Assembly: GCA_024277475.1 (NCBI GenBank)
Contig: JAJRVC010000016.1
Coordinates: forward strand, 1 to 13,715
DNA from: Deltaproteobacteria bacterium
Lineage (GTDB): Bacteria; Desulfobacterota; Desulfobacteria; Desulfobacterales; JAFDCJ01
DNA length: 13,715 nt
Direction of reading: 5' to 3'
The notes under the pieces are model-generated. The model was not told where the DNA came from and ran no database searches. It saw only the letters and a list, made by a program, of their open reading frames with translations. Position 1 is the first letter of the stretch. The number at the start of each line of letters is the position of its first letter. This document shows positions 1 through 7,601 of this stretch, one piece after another. Position numbers and translations under genes: made by a program.

Positions 1-1278
1 GGTCAGCACGCCGCCGCCGGCTCCCATCGCCTCACTGGCGTTGGACACCAGATTCATGAAGACTTGCTGGAGCTGGTCTTCGGAACCGAGCAGGTCCGGC
101 AGATCGGGATCCAGCTTTTTCGCCACTTTGACCCCGTCCATTTTAAGCAGATTTGAGTTTAGAAACAGGGTTTGTTCGATGAGACGGTTCAGGCTCAAAC
201 GCTTCGGCTCCATTTTGGATTGACGGGAGAATGCAAGCAGATTTGAAACGATGCGACTGGTTCGCCGGGTTTCGGTTTCCATGAGACCCAGGTAGTGCTG
301 AAACTGTTCGATTTCATTCTGACCGAGGGTGTCTTCTGCAACAATTCGTTGCATCAGCATGATTAGATTCAAAATACCGGCAATCGGATTGTTGATCTCA
401 TGCACCACCGATGCCGACAGCTTGCCCAATGAGGACATTTTGTCCTGGTGCAGGAGTTTCTCGTGGGTTTCTTTTACCTGGTGGGTGCGGTCTGCAACCA
501 TCTGTTCGAGCCGGTGTGTGATTTCTTCTTCTTCTTTTTTGTGCTGGGTAATGTCCCGGCTGATATGAATAAATTTGTGAATTTTTCCGTCTTTTTCCCA
601 GATCGGATAAATGTGGACTTCATAATATCGTTTTTCGCCGTCCGGCATCAGCCGGGTCTGGATTTTACGAATTTGCCTTTTGTTGCTGACGACTTCGCGC
701 AGGGGACAGTCGCTTTGCCCGTTGTTACACGGATGGTCGAATTTGTGATATACCTCGAAGCATTTTTTGCCGATAACATCTTTTCGATTGTAATGCATTT
801 TGGAAAGAAATGCGTCATTGACTTCAATGACTTCCATCTGCGGGGTGATTACCATGATGAAATCCTGAATTCCATTCAGAATTGTCTCCATTTCCTCGGT
901 TCGTTCCCGAAGTTTGCGTTCTTCCAGGCCGATGGCTTTCCAGAATATTTTAAAGACATCATAGGAAAGCAGACGGATACGAGGAGGCCGCGAGCGCAGA
1001 ATATCATCAAAAATTTCCTGCTTGGGAGTCAACATGATGATTAAATGGATACTGTAGCGAGGATCGTATAGCTGGTGACAATTTTTGAAGGTTAACAGGC
1101 CCAGTTCATCCGCCAGTTTAATTCCGGGGCTCTCGGGATCAGGATCCGCTACCGCTAAAATAGGAGCGTATACCCCCTCCTGCTCAAACACAGAAGTGGT
1201 CTTTTCGAGAATTTCTCTGCAAAATTTTCCGCCGCCAACCAGGGCAATGTTGGTAATGGAAGGCGCTTTTTTCACCAC
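1..1278 (-). CDS. PAS sensor histidine kinase with N-terminal Rossmann-like domain (3' end cut off by window)
   Basis: Reading the minus strand from 1278 to the window edge gives 426 open codons. Residues 10-115 look like a Rossmann nucleotide-binding domain: a beta strand followed by GGGKFC (15-20), then an ILAVADPD strand. A PAS domain follows (about 128-245) with cysteines at 173, 184 and 191, then a charged coiled-coil linker (245-280). The HisKA H-box has the phospho-acceptor His293 in VVHEINNP, and the ATPase N-box is NLVSN (409-413). The remaining ATPase motifs lie beyond the window. No membrane segment is seen, so it is probably a cytoplasmic sensor. The chosen start is the first of two adjacent GTG codons, 6 nt after AGAAGGAG (1285-1292). 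The frame stays open to an ATG at 1440, but that ATG has no Shine-Dalgarno sequence. It is divergent from the kinase at 1533. The ligand and partner regulator are unknown. Confidence 0.88.
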   Translation of the reverse strand, partial: MVKKAPSITNIALVGGGKFCREILEKTTSVFEQEGVYAPILAVADPDPESPGIKLADELGLLTFKNCHQLYDPRYSIHLIIMLTPKQEIFDDILRSRPPRIRLLSYDVFKIFWKAIGLEERKLRERTEEMETILNGIQDFIMVITPQMEVIEVNDAFLSKMHYNRKDVIGKKCFEVYHKFDHPCNNGQSDCPLREVVSNKRQIRKIQTRLMPDGEKRYYEVHIYPIWEKDGKIHKFIHISRDITQHKKEEEEITHRLEQMVADRTHQVKETHEKLLHQDKMSSLGKLSASVVHEINNPIAGILNLIMLMQRIVAEDTLGQNEIEQFQHYLGLMETETRRTSRIVSNLLAFSRQSKMEPKRLSLNRLIEQTLFLNSNLLKMDGVKVAKKLDPDLPDLLGSEDQLQQVFMNLVSNASEAMGAGGGVLT

Positions 1279-1377
1279 GGGCTTCTCCTTCTGGAAATAA
1301 TAGATAGACTCCAATGGAACTTGTTTCACCGTTGTTACGTTATCATGGGGCTCCGCCGCTTTCAAGTCTCTTTTGGG

Positions 1378-1417
1378 TGGATAGTGACTTGCAATTTTCG
1401 GGTTTTTGGCGTATTTT
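1378..1417 (+). promoter_or_regulatory. Candidate promoter(s) for the rightward kinase pair (sigma54-like, overlapping sigma70-like)
   Basis: Two overlapping promoter-like signals lie in the 254-bp divergent gap (1279-1532). TGG at 1378-1380 and TTGCA at 1389-1393 place GG and GC exactly 10 nt apart, as in sigma54 -24/-12 elements. The same TTGCAA (1389-1394) is followed 17 nt later by TATTTT (1412-1417), a moderate sigma70 fit. Either would give a 5' leader of roughly 105-130 nt before the ATG at 1533. The assignment rests on motif matching only, and the two options are mutually exclusive readings of the same site. Confidence 0.35.
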
Positions 1418-1532
1418 CCTGGATTAGCCCAAACGGACATTTTCGTGTTTGCGACTATCACGCCCAAAATAATCTGTTTCAGTCTTTATCGAGCGAAATT
1501 GTCCATTTCAATCAACACTTAAGGATGTTTTT

Positions 1533-3026
1533 ATGAACACGAGCAACCCCAACGAAATTATATTGCAGGCCGTTGATGCATTTAACCGCAGAATGCTTGT
1601 GGTTTCGCCACGATTTGAGATACTGGCCATCAGGGGGCAGGCCGATGATGTGCAGGAAGCCGATGTTGTCGGACAAAAATGTTATAAAATCATTTACAAT
1701 CGCCATTCCGCCTGTGCCGAGTGTCCTACCCTCGAAGTGGGCCGTAACCGCCAACCGGCATTAAATCCCGGCTATCGTCCTCCCTCCCATCCGAGTAAGA
1801 TACCGTGTCTATACTCTTATCCTATTTTTTCCGGAGATGATATTGATGCTTTTGTGTTGTTGGATTTTGATTTTCCGGCGCTGGATGCCCTTGAAGAAAA
1901 GCTGCGGCGAACCAACGCTTTTTTAAGCAATCTGATTAACAGCGCGGTGGACTGTGTGATTGCTGCAGACAAGATGGGCAAAATTCTCATTTTCAATGAT
2001 TCGGCAAGCGAAGTTTTTGGCTACACCGTAGAAGAAGCATTAAACAATCTGAACATCCGCGATGTGTATCCTGATGACAGCGCCAGAGAAGTGATGCGCA
2101 TATTGCGCAGCAAGGAATATGGCGGTAAAGGAAAACTGAAAACATACCATACGGATGCGTTGGCTAAAAACGGTGAACGCATACCCATCAGCCTTTATGC
2201 TTCTATTATTTATGAGGATAATCGCGAAATTGCTACTATCGGTTTTTTTCATGATTTGCGTGACAGACTGCGGATCAATGCGGAGCTTGAAAAAACTCAG
2301 CTACAGCTCCTGCAGTCGGAAAAGATGGCCTCGCTCGGAAAATTGGCTGCCGGAGTCGCTCATCAGATAAATAACCCCCTGGGTGGAATCACACTGTATG
2401 CCAAGCTGGCGCTGGAAGAATATGTTCTGGAAGAGGGGCTGCGACAGGATTTGGGCCGGATTCTCAAAGATGCTGAAAGATGCCGGGATACGGTCAAAGA
2501 ATTGTTGGAATTCACGCGGCAAACCCGCCATTTCATGCGGCCCCACAACATTAACGAGGTGATATCCCGGACCCTGTTTCTTCTCGAAAATCAGAGTTTG
2601 TTTCAAAATATCGAGATCGAAAAAAATATAGGGGATTCCCTGCCACCGGTACAGGCAGATATCCAGCAACTGAATCATCTATTTATGAACATTATTCTTA
2701 ACGCCGCCCAGGCCATGGAAGGCAAGGGAAAGCTGACGATAGAGACTTATAAGGTGTCCGGCAAAGAACAGATCGGCATCGAGATTTCCGACACCGGTCC
2801 CGGGATCCCGGAAGACGTTATACCCCACATATTTGACCCGTTTTATACGACCAAAGAAGAAGGCAAGGGGACTGGTCTGGGACTTAGTCTTGCCTATGGG
2901 ATTGTTGAAAATCATGGGGGCCGTATTTCCGTGCACAATAAATCCGGCGGCGGGGCTTCATTTAACACCGTGCTTCCCATCGCTACTGAAGAAAATGAAG
3001 GAGATCAAGGTGCCGAAAACCGATGA
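1533..3026 (+). CDS. Double-PAS sensor histidine kinase with a cysteine-rich N-terminal PAS-like domain
   Basis: This is a complete 497-residue kinase with no membrane segment. Residues 8-115 form a PAS-like region with cysteines at 50, 61, 64 and 92. A second, canonical PAS domain spans about 130-245. HisKA follows with phospho-acceptor His277 in AHQINNP; the residue after His is Gln rather than the usual Glu or Asp. The HATPase domain has all its motifs: N-box around N386/N390, DTGPG (420-424), the FDPFYTT F-box (434-440) and GTGLG (446-450). The ATG at 1533 is preceded by AAGGA (1521-1525) with 7-nt spacing. The 3' end overlaps the next kinase gene by 17 nt, so the two are probably co-transcribed and translationally coupled. 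It has no receiver of its own; the receiver of the next protein, or the stand-alone regulator at 5439, are possible partners. The stimulus is unknown; a redox or metal signal is possible from the cysteines. Confidence 0.93.
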   Translation: MNTSNPNEIILQAVDAFNRRMLVVSPRFEILAIRGQADDVQEADVVGQKCYKIIYNRHSACAECPTLEVGRNRQPALNPGYRPPSHPSKIPCLYSYPIFSGDDIDAFVLLDFDFPALDALEEKLRRTNAFLSNLINSAVDCVIAADKMGKILIFNDSASEVFGYTVEEALNNLNIRDVYPDDSAREVMRILRSKEYGGKGKLKTYHTDALAKNGERIPISLYASIIYEDNREIATIGFFHDLRDRLRINAELEKTQLQLLQSEKMASLGKLAAGVAHQINNPLGGITLYAKLALEEYVLEEGLRQDLGRILKDAERCRDTVKELLEFTRQTRHFMRPHNINEVISRTLFLLENQSLFQNIEIEKNIGDSLPPVQADIQQLNHLFMNIILNAAQAMEGKGKLTIETYKVSGKEQIGIEISDTGPGIPEDVIPHIFDPFYTTKEEGKGTGLGLSLAYGIVENHGGRISVHNKSGGGASFNTVLPIATEENEGDQGAENR

Positions 3027-4515
3027 GATTATTCAGGTATTGATTGTCGATGATGAACGAAATATTCGGGACGGTTCCGAGCGTACCCTCTCCCGGATCG
3101 GATTTGAAGTCCTGAAGGCATCCACGGGAGTGGAAGCCCTGGAAATCCTGGCTCAACAATCCATTCCCATTGTTTTGCTGGACCTGAAGATGCCGGGAAT
3201 GGACGGGATGGAAGTTCTCTCCCGGATCCGGGAATTTGATGAACCGGTACTGGTCATTGTGATTACAGGTTTTGCGACGGTAGAGACTGCTATCGATGCT
3301 ATGAAACAGGGAGCCTATGATTTTATCCCCAAACCCTTCGAGCCCGAACAGTTGCGTATCGTTGTCAATCGGGCTGCTGAAAAGCTGCGGCTTACACGTG
3401 ATGCCCGAAAGTTGGAACTCGAACGTAATCAAACCCTGGCGGACCTACATACGGAGAAAAGTCGCCTGCACACTATTCTTGAATCGCTTCCCAATGGTGT
3501 GGGGGTGATCAACTCCCAGGGGAGGGTAGTTCTGATGAACCCGGCTTTTTTACATCACCTCGATCTCGATCCGGATGTCCAGGCGGGCAAGCAGATTGAA
3601 GAATACATTACGGACAGTGAGCTTTGTAATCATATTAGGGAAATCTCCATGGGCAGGCATGTTGACTATGAGGATATCCCCACTTATGAGCTTACGCTGT
3701 CCGATGAAAAATATCTTCAGGCGCGGGGTCGACCGGTCCTGGGCGAACGCAACCAGTGTCTTGGCGCCGTGGTAACTTTTGTGGACATCACGAATATCAA
3801 AATTATTGATCGCATGAAATCTGAATTCGTAGCCAAAGTCTCCCATGAACTTCGCTCGCCGCTTTCCACCATTCATGAACAGTTGGTGCATGTGCTGGGG
3901 GAAATGGTGGAAGAATCATCCAAGGTTGATCCGCATATACTCATGCGCGCCAAAGAGAAAACCCATGGACTGATTTCCCTTATCGGCGATTTGCTCGATT
4001 TATCACGCATTGAGGCCGGTATGGTCACCCAGGAACCCGTGTCAGTGAGAATCGATGAGTTGTTAAAAGGCATCGTCGATTTTCTCGCAAGCAAAGCGGC
4101 CGCTAAAAACCAGTCTCTTATTCTGGAGCTTCCCGAAAATTCGCTTGTCCCGCTCACGGCTGATCCACTGGCTTTAGAGAGCATCTATGGCAATCTAATC
4201 ACCAACGCTCTGCACTACACCCCGTCCGGCGGGGAAATCAGGGTCAAAGTGGAGCTTGTGGGAATAAGCATACGGGTGAGTGTGATTGATAATGGTTTTG
4301 GAATCGAAGCTCAGCATCTGAATAAAATATTTGAAAGATTTTACCGGGTAAAAGATGATAATACCAGGTTTATCACCGGAACAGGGCTGGGGCTGCCCAT
4401 CGTAAAGGGACTTGTGGATTCCTTGGGAGGGTTTATCGATGTGGAGAGTACGCCGGGAAGCGGCAGTGTCTTTATGGTAACTTTGCCGTTAAAGGAAGCC
4501 GGGGTAACGGGTTGA
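3010..4515 (+). CDS. Receiver-PAS-histidine kinase (response regulator fused to sensor kinase)
   Basis: The 501-residue product starts with a receiver domain: acidic pair D14/D15, phospho-acceptor D58 in LLDLKMPG, T86 and K108. A PAS domain follows (about 150-265), then HisKA with His279 in VSHELRSP. The HATPase domain has N395/N399, a DNGFG G1 box (427-431) and GTGLG (457-461). A receiver placed before the kinase suggests a relay in which phosphorylation at D58 tunes the kinase. I chose GTG at 3010 because AAGGAG (2998-3003) sits 6 nt upstream. An in-frame ATG at 2995 has only a poor ribosome site and would add five residues. The frame is open further upstream, but that lies within the preceding kinase gene. 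It is co-oriented and overlapping with the kinase at 1533, so a phosphorelay from that kinase to this receiver is plausible. No DNA-binding output domain is present. Confidence 0.92.
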   Translation: MPKTDEIIQVLIVDDERNIRDGSERTLSRIGFEVLKASTGVEALEILAQQSIPIVLLDLKMPGMDGMEVLSRIREFDEPVLVIVITGFATVETAIDAMKQGAYDFIPKPFEPEQLRIVVNRAAEKLRLTRDARKLELERNQTLADLHTEKSRLHTILESLPNGVGVINSQGRVVLMNPAFLHHLDLDPDVQAGKQIEEYITDSELCNHIREISMGRHVDYEDIPTYELTLSDEKYLQARGRPVLGERNQCLGAVVTFVDITNIKIIDRMKSEFVAKVSHELRSPLSTIHEQLVHVLGEMVEESSKVDPHILMRAKEKTHGLISLIGDLLDLSRIEAGMVTQEPVSVRIDELLKGIVDFLASKAAAKNQSLILELPENSLVPLTADPLALESIYGNLITNALHYTPSGGEIRVKVELVGISIRVSVIDNGFGIEAQHLNKIFERFYRVKDDNTRFITGTGLGLPIVKGLVDSLGGFIDVESTPGSGSVFMVTLPLKEAGVTG

Positions 4516-4613
4516 CATAACCGTTCACAGGTTCAGGGTTAAAGACAAAGAACAAAAAACAGATCGATTCTACTTTGACATTGCTGCGCTACGCATAGCT
4601 GACAGCTTCCAGT

Positions 4614-5429
4614 CTACGCTTCTTTCAGAGCGTTTAAAAACTCTTTGGGCGCAACCTGTACTTTGGTCCACAGCGCGAGGGTTCGTCTGGCCTGATAGGC
4701 CAGGGCCGGCAGTCCATCCATGAACCGGATGCCGTTGCGCCGGGCCATATCCTGCCAAAAATTCTGGTTGCGGCCGTAATTTAGATCGATCACCAGCCGG
4801 CAGCCCGGTACCTTCAGCTTCTGGACCAATGCCGCCAATTGCGGAGCTTCCCGGGGACTGGAAACCGACGTGGCATTGACCATTATGTCTGCCGCCACCG
4901 GCTGCTCCAGTAAGCTGTCAATGGAACACGCTTTTCCCTCGAAGCGATTTGAAATTTCCGCTGTTTTATCCGGGTTGCGACCTGCCACCCGAATGGTACC
5001 GGCCCGCAGCCAGTTTAACATGAAAACAACGGCTTTGGCGGCCCCGCCGGTTCCGAAAACCAGGGCTGATTTCCCGGCAATCTCAAATTCAGCATCGTTT
5101 AAGGCCTCCATGAAACCGATGGCATTTGTGTTGTAACCCTTGAGGCTATCTTCGTTGCACACGATGGTGTTAACGGCGCCGATAATATTTGCGCCCTCGG
5201 ATAAAACATCCAGGTACGGGATGACTTTTTCCTTATACGGGACGGTGACGTTCGCGCCGGAGATGTGAAGGACCTTGAGACTCTGCAGCGCCTGACCGAC
5301 ATGTTCCGGGTTTATTTTAAACGGTACGTAAATTCCCTGCATACCGATACGTTGAAGGACCCTGGAAAACATGGCGGGTGATTTTGAACCATATACCCGT
5401 TCATCACTTAAAATGCAAAATATTTTCAT
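4614..5429 (-). CDS. aroE: AroE-like (shikimate dehydrogenase family) protein with Asn in place of the catalytic Asp
   Basis: The 271-residue protein has the shikimate dehydrogenase fold by motif: SKSP (15-18), NVTVPYK (60-66) with the conserved lysine K66, GAVNT (84-88), the GTGGAAKA Rossmann loop (126-133), NATS (185-188), and a C-terminal Gln246 in ALAYQ. The family normally converts 3-dehydroshikimate to shikimate with NADPH. The conserved NTD triad, whose Asp pairs with the Lys in catalysis (Asp102 in E. coli), reads NTN here: the codon for residue 102 is AAT. The usual His-Asn after SP is also absent (AMFS). It may therefore be slow, act on another substrate, or be a repurposed paralogue. 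The ATG at 5429 lies 9 nt after the stop of the regulator gene, with AAAAAAGG just upstream, so it is the last gene of the leftward run. It is convergent with the kinase at 3010; no strong terminator is visible in the 98-bp gap. Confidence 0.85.
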   Translation of the reverse strand: MKIFCILSDERVYGSKSPAMFSRVLQRIGMQGIYVPFKINPEHVGQALQSLKVLHISGANVTVPYKEKVIPYLDVLSEGANIIGAVNTIVCNEDSLKGYNTNAIGFMEALNDAEFEIAGKSALVFGTGGAAKAVVFMLNWLRAGTIRVAGRNPDKTAEISNRFEGKACSIDSLLEQPVAADIMVNATSVSSPREAPQLAALVQKLKVPGCRLVIDLNYGRNQNFWQDMARRNGIRFMDGLPALAYQARRTLALWTKVQVAPKEFLNALKEA

Positions 5430-5438
5430 TTGCCTTTT

Positions 5439-5828
5439 TTACATATCTAACAGCCCTTTGATGCTTTCGGTGATCTGCTCAGCGGAGGCCGGTTTAGCAA
5501 GATAATCATCGGCTTCCGTGCTCATACCGTCCCTGTGGGAATAGCGGGTGGAGGTTACATGAGACGCCACGGCAGTCAGCAGGATGATGGGAATATTATC
5601 ATAACGATGATCTGCTTTCAATTCGGAACAGACCTGGTAACCATCTTTGCCGGGCATCATGACATCCAGCACAATAGCATCCGGCGGATTGGCCTTCACT
5701 TTTTCAAGTCCCTCGTCGCCGTCATAGGCAACCTCGACTTCGAAGCCTTCTTTTTCCAAATTCTGTTGGACGATTCCGGCGAAATCAGGTTCGTCATCCA
5801 CCACCAGAATTCTTTTCTTCTCGCTCAT
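5439..5828 (-). CDS. Single-domain response regulator (CheY-like receiver)
   Basis: The 129 residues form one receiver domain only: acidic pair D11/D12, phospho-acceptor D55 in VLDVMMPG, T85, and K112 in LAKP. The loop after T85 (about 88-106) is longer than in CheY and His-rich, with two His residues in SHVTSTRYSH. No output domain follows, so it would act by protein contact or in a relay. A near-ideal ribosome site (AAGGAGG at 5834-5840) sits 5 nt before the ATG. The gene lies 87 bp after metF and 9 bp before the AroE-like gene. The three kinases at the left of the window are possible partners, but nothing in the sequence proves a pairing. Confidence 0.93.
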   Translation of the reverse strand: MSEKKRILVVDDEPDFAGIVQQNLEKEGFEVEVAYDGDEGLEKVKANPPDAIVLDVMMPGKDGYQVCSELKADHRYDNIPIILLTAVASHVTSTRYSHRDGMSTEADDYLAKPASAEQITESIKGLLDM

Positions 5829-5915
5829 TTAAGCCTCCTTTGTTTCTGACCCGGATAAGCCGGAATCAAACAGAAAAAATTGCCACAAAATACACAAAAA
5901 TAATTAATAATACAC

Positions 5916-6848
5916 TCAATCAACCCGGGGGCGGGGATAAAGGCCGGCAGCTTCCACAATACCCGGTACTTTTTCTTCCCATTCAATGGCCATGATGTGA
6001 AAACCGGCCACGCCTTCCACCCCTTTGAGTCTCTCTATTGATTCGACACAAATTTTGATGCCTTCTTCAGCCTGTTTTTCTTTGGGTGTGTCGGCTAAGC
6101 GTTTGATAATTTCGTCCGGGACATCCATGCCGGGTACTCTTTTTTTCATATACCGGGCCATACCGACGGTTTTCATGGGGGTCAGTCCCGCCAGAATATA
6201 AACTTTTTCATGTAGCCCCCGGTCGCGGACCAGTTTCATCCATTCTTCAAATTTTTCGAGGTTGTAAATACATTGGGTCTGGATGAACTCCACTCCGGCT
6301 GCTATTTTTTTTGCCAGACGCGGAACACGAATTTCAAACGGATCAGCAAACGGATTGGCTGCCGCACCCACAAACATCTGCGGCGGACGTTTGATCTCAT
6401 CGCCGCCGAGAAATTTTCCTTCATCGCGCATAAACCGGACAGTCTGAATCAGTTGCATGGAGTCCAGGTCATGAACATTTTGCCCCTGAGCGCAATCCCC
6501 GAAACTCTGGTGGTCACCTGAGAGGCATAAAATATTGTTAATATCAAAGGATGCCGCACCCAGAATGTCACTTTGCAGCGCGATACGATTCCGGTCCCGG
6601 GTGACCATTTGCAACACCGGTTCAAGCCCCATGAGTTTCAGACGGATGCAGGCTGCCAGACTGCACAGACGGGTCACCGATGTCTGGTTGTCGGTGATAT
6701 TAATGGCATCCACATGGTCCTTGATCAGCTCAGCCTTCTTGATGATCGCTTCCGGATCGCTGCCCCGGGGAGGGCCGCACTCGGAGGTGACGGCATGATG
6801 TCCGGCTGCCAGAATTTTTTCAAGTTTACTCGGTGTCTTCACGTTCAT
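5916..6848 (-). CDS. metF: Methylenetetrahydrofolate reductase (MetF), catalytic copy
   Basis: The 310-residue cytoplasmic protein is a TIM-barrel flavoprotein that interconverts 5,10-methylene-THF and 5-methyl-THF, the last C1 step before the methyl transferase of the Wood-Ljungdahl pathway. Residues matching the E. coli active site are in place: E23 in SECGPPRG, RDRNR (84-88), D112 in SGDH, and Q192 in the strand FIQTQ. Its ATG shares one base with the stop of the preceding metV (TAATG), and GGGAGG (6859-6864) lies 10 nt upstream, so translation is coupled. In acetogens of the Moorella type, MetF works only with MetV; the adjacent metV fits that form. The direction in vivo is not shown by sequence: reductive for CO2 fixation, oxidative for acetate oxidation. 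Confidence 0.93.
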   Translation of the reverse strand: MNVKTPSKLEKILAAGHHAVTSECGPPRGSDPEAIIKKAELIKDHVDAINITDNQTSVTRLCSLAACIRLKLMGLEPVLQMVTRDRNRIALQSDILGAASFDINNILCLSGDHQSFGDCAQGQNVHDLDSMQLIQTVRFMRDEGKFLGGDEIKRPPQMFVGAAANPFADPFEIRVPRLAKKIAAGVEFIQTQCIYNLEKFEEWMKLVRDRGLHEKVYILAGLTPMKTVGMARYMKKRVPGMDVPDEIIKRLADTPKEKQAEEGIKICVESIERLKGVEGVAGFHIMAIEWEEKVPGIVEAAGLYPRPRVD

Positions 6849-7513
6849 TACTGCACATCCTCCCTTTTTACCTGGCGGGGTCCTCCGGCTCTGTCCGTGG
6901 ACCAGTCTTTGATCGGTGAAAGCTTTTCGTATTCATCAATTTTATCGAGTGCCTTTAGACGGTCGACAATCAATTGCCAGGCACAGTCAATTTCCTGGTT
7001 GATTTCGCATTTGCCGGAAGTGGATCCTCCGCAAGGTCCGTTAAGCAGCCGTTTGGCGCAGCGGGAGATCGGACAAATTCCACCGGTAGTCGCCAGAAGG
7101 CAGCTGCCGCAGGCCTGGCAACGTTCAGTCCACAGCCCGCGTTCTTCGGTTGCTCCCAGAAAACAAGTGTTCACGCCGGGATAAACCGGTGTGGTATGGT
7201 ATTTTTCGGCCATGAACTGTACGCCGACACCACAGGCCAGGGATACAACGGCATCATAGCGGTCAATGCTGTCACGGATTTCTTCCAGATATTCGTGATC
7301 GCACTGCCGCTCCAAGGTGACCTCGTCAATTTTGACTTCGCGTCCCTGGTTGAGGAAATACATCCTCAGGGCCGAGGCCAGAACGCCGACCTCCTTTTTG
7401 CCCCCGGCTTCGCATACCGTGACACACTCGTTGCAGCCCAGAATCAGAATTCTCTCTCTGTCCTTGATTTCCTCAATGATTTCTTCAATCGGTTTTTTAT
7501 CGGCAACAATCAT
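6848..7513 (-). CDS. metV: MetV: cysteine-rich Fe-S partner of methylenetetrahydrofolate reductase
   Basis: The 221-residue protein carries 14 cysteines and matches the MetV (MTHFR C-terminal-domain) family. An N-terminal nucleotide-fold-like half has ILGCNECVTVC (C27, C30, C34). The C-terminal half has CQACGSC (132-138), then CPISRC (147-152), GPCGG (159-163), C169 and C177, the usual cluster-binding layout of this family. In acetogens MetV passes electrons from a partner complex to the MetF flavin. It overlaps metF by one base and follows mvhD by 88 bp, so it probably bridges MvhD and MetF. The ATG at 7513 follows GAGAGG, about 10 nt upstream. The assignment rests on motif and context recognition; no cluster count can be read from sequence alone. 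Confidence 0.88.
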   Translation of the reverse strand: MIVADKKPIEEIIEEIKDRERILILGCNECVTVCEAGGKKEVGVLASALRMYFLNQGREVKIDEVTLERQCDHEYLEEIRDSIDRYDAVVSLACGVGVQFMAEKYHTTPVYPGVNTCFLGATEERGLWTERCQACGSCLLATTGGICPISRCAKRLLNGPCGGSTSGKCEINQEIDCAWQLIVDRLKALDKIDEYEKLSPIKDWSTDRAGGPRQVKREDVQ

Positions 7514-7601
7514 AAAATGCGACCTCTCTTTCTCAATTAACCGGTGAAGATGTTAACCTGATCGGATTTTATCTTCAATGGACAATTGATGTGGTTGTGT
7601 T

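Noticed and set aside
448..1044. 198-residue plus-strand open frame, and other plus-strand frames over 1-1278
   Set aside because: They are antisense to a clear PAS/HisKA kinase on the minus strand, have no recognisable motifs and are shadows of its codon bias.
1279..1440. N-terminal extension of the leftward kinase to ATG 1440
   Set aside because: The frame is open, but there is no Shine-Dalgarno sequence, it would cover the divergent promoter region, and the residues are not domain-like; kept only as an alternative.
4506..4525. Hairpin (AACGGGTT / AACCGTT with a bulge) at the end of the receiver-kinase as terminator
   Set aside because: The stem is short and bulged, overlaps the stop codon and has no following T-run.
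4616..4633. ACGCT/AGCGT hairpin at the end of the AroE-like gene as terminator
   Set aside because: Only five base pairs within coding sequence and no T-run afterwards.
5842..5877. Nested inverted repeats (TTTCTG/CAGAAA around CCGG/CCGG) between metF and the regulator
   Set aside because: Arms are asymmetric and only 4-6 bp, with no clear T-run in the transcribed direction; not convincing as terminator or operator.
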